This document shows positions 23,569 to 23,726 of a stretch of DNA of 23,726 bases, piece by piece. The stretch lies in assembly GCA_964587655.1 (NCBI GenBank), contig CAZPMT010000086.1, positions 1 to 23,726 on the forward strand, read 5' to 3'. The notes under the pieces were generated by a model, which searched no databases, was not told the origin of the DNA, and saw only the letters and a program-made list of their open reading frames with translations. The number at the start of each line of letters is the position of its first letter. Positions within the stretch are counted from its first letter, which is position 1. This DNA comes from CAZPMT01 sp964587655. Lineage in GTDB: Bacteria; Hydrogenedentota; Hydrogenedentia; Hydrogenedentales; SLHB01. The translations under genes were made by a program, and so were the position numbers.

Positions 23569-23726
23569 ATGCAATCATTCACAGTTAAAACACAGCATCA
23601 CACGCAATTCGTTCGAATCGATCGCGAGGTTCAGCAGATCGTCACCGAAACGGGGATCAAGGACGGGGTGTGTAACGTTTTCGTTCCACACACAACCGCC
23701 GGGATCACGATCAACGAGAACGCGGA
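23569..23726 (+). CDS. YjbQ/UPF0047 family protein, 3' end outside the window
   Basis: The first 52 residues are visible. They begin MQSFTVKTQHHTQFVRID and reach the family motif VFVPHTTAGITINENA, which carries a conserved His. The UPF0047/YjbQ family is annotated as secondary thiamine-phosphate synthase, from its ability to replace ThiE weakly; its main role is unsettled. AGGAGGGAGG lies just before the ATG, 24 bases after the permease stop, so it may share the transcript. Confidence 0.85.
   Translation, partial: MQSFTVKTQHHTQFVRIDREVQQIVTETGIKDGVCNVFVPHTTAGITINENA

Overview
This window comes from a G+C-rich, Gram-negative bacterium. Evidence for an outer membrane is a porin that starts with a signal peptide and ends in phenylalanine, plus a predicted lipoprotein. 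Three things suggest a Planctomycetota / Lentisphaerota / Candidatus Hydrogenedentota-type bacterium: two pseudopilins of the 'H-X-DG' kind, a (Gly-Glu)n linker joined to an SUMF1 domain, and a fused LplT-PlsC-acyl-ACP synthetase. The phylum is an inference; no rRNA or other decisive marker is present. I see no transposase, integrase, CRISPR array, tRNA or rRNA, and no gap between genes exceeds 300 bases.

Bases 1-967 hold the 3' part of a gene for a (GE)18-linker / SUMF1-domain protein, followed by a heptamer-based hairpin. Bases 1200-5720 form a tight five-gene plus-strand operon: a phosphate-selective-type porin, two small unrecognised proteins, a lipoprotein metallophosphoesterase and an exported glycerophosphodiester phosphodiesterase. 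Together they look like an envelope system for taking phosphorus from organic phosphodiesters. On the minus strand, 7458-5812 encode a pseudopilin followed by a secreted FmdE-like protein. Divergently, 7648-8925 encode a small Cys/His membrane protein and a second, paralogous pseudopilin.

Bases 9088-12318 are a self-contained regulatory transporter unit: a strong promoter overlapped by a nested palindrome, a short GntR (YtrA-type) repressor, an ABC ATPase and a large permease with an unusual Pro/Gly-rich insert. A convergent RluA-type pseudouridine synthase follows (13139-12357). Bases 13269-17384 hold a MarR regulator with a near-consensus promoter, followed by a giant three-domain LplT-PlsC-AMP-ligase protein for lysophospholipid flipping and re-acylation.

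Bases 17429-23544 contain secA. Overlapping or abutting it are a membrane-anchored protein of unknown function, an ABC ATPase and a twelve-helix-type ABC permease. The window ends inside a YjbQ/UPF0047 gene.

Most of the window is core or envelope physiology. The least explained parts are the two small proteins inside the phosphodiester operon, the degenerate secreted FmdE-like protein, the apparently leaderless Cys/His membrane protein, and the anchored protein whose start lies inside the secA zinc-motif codons.
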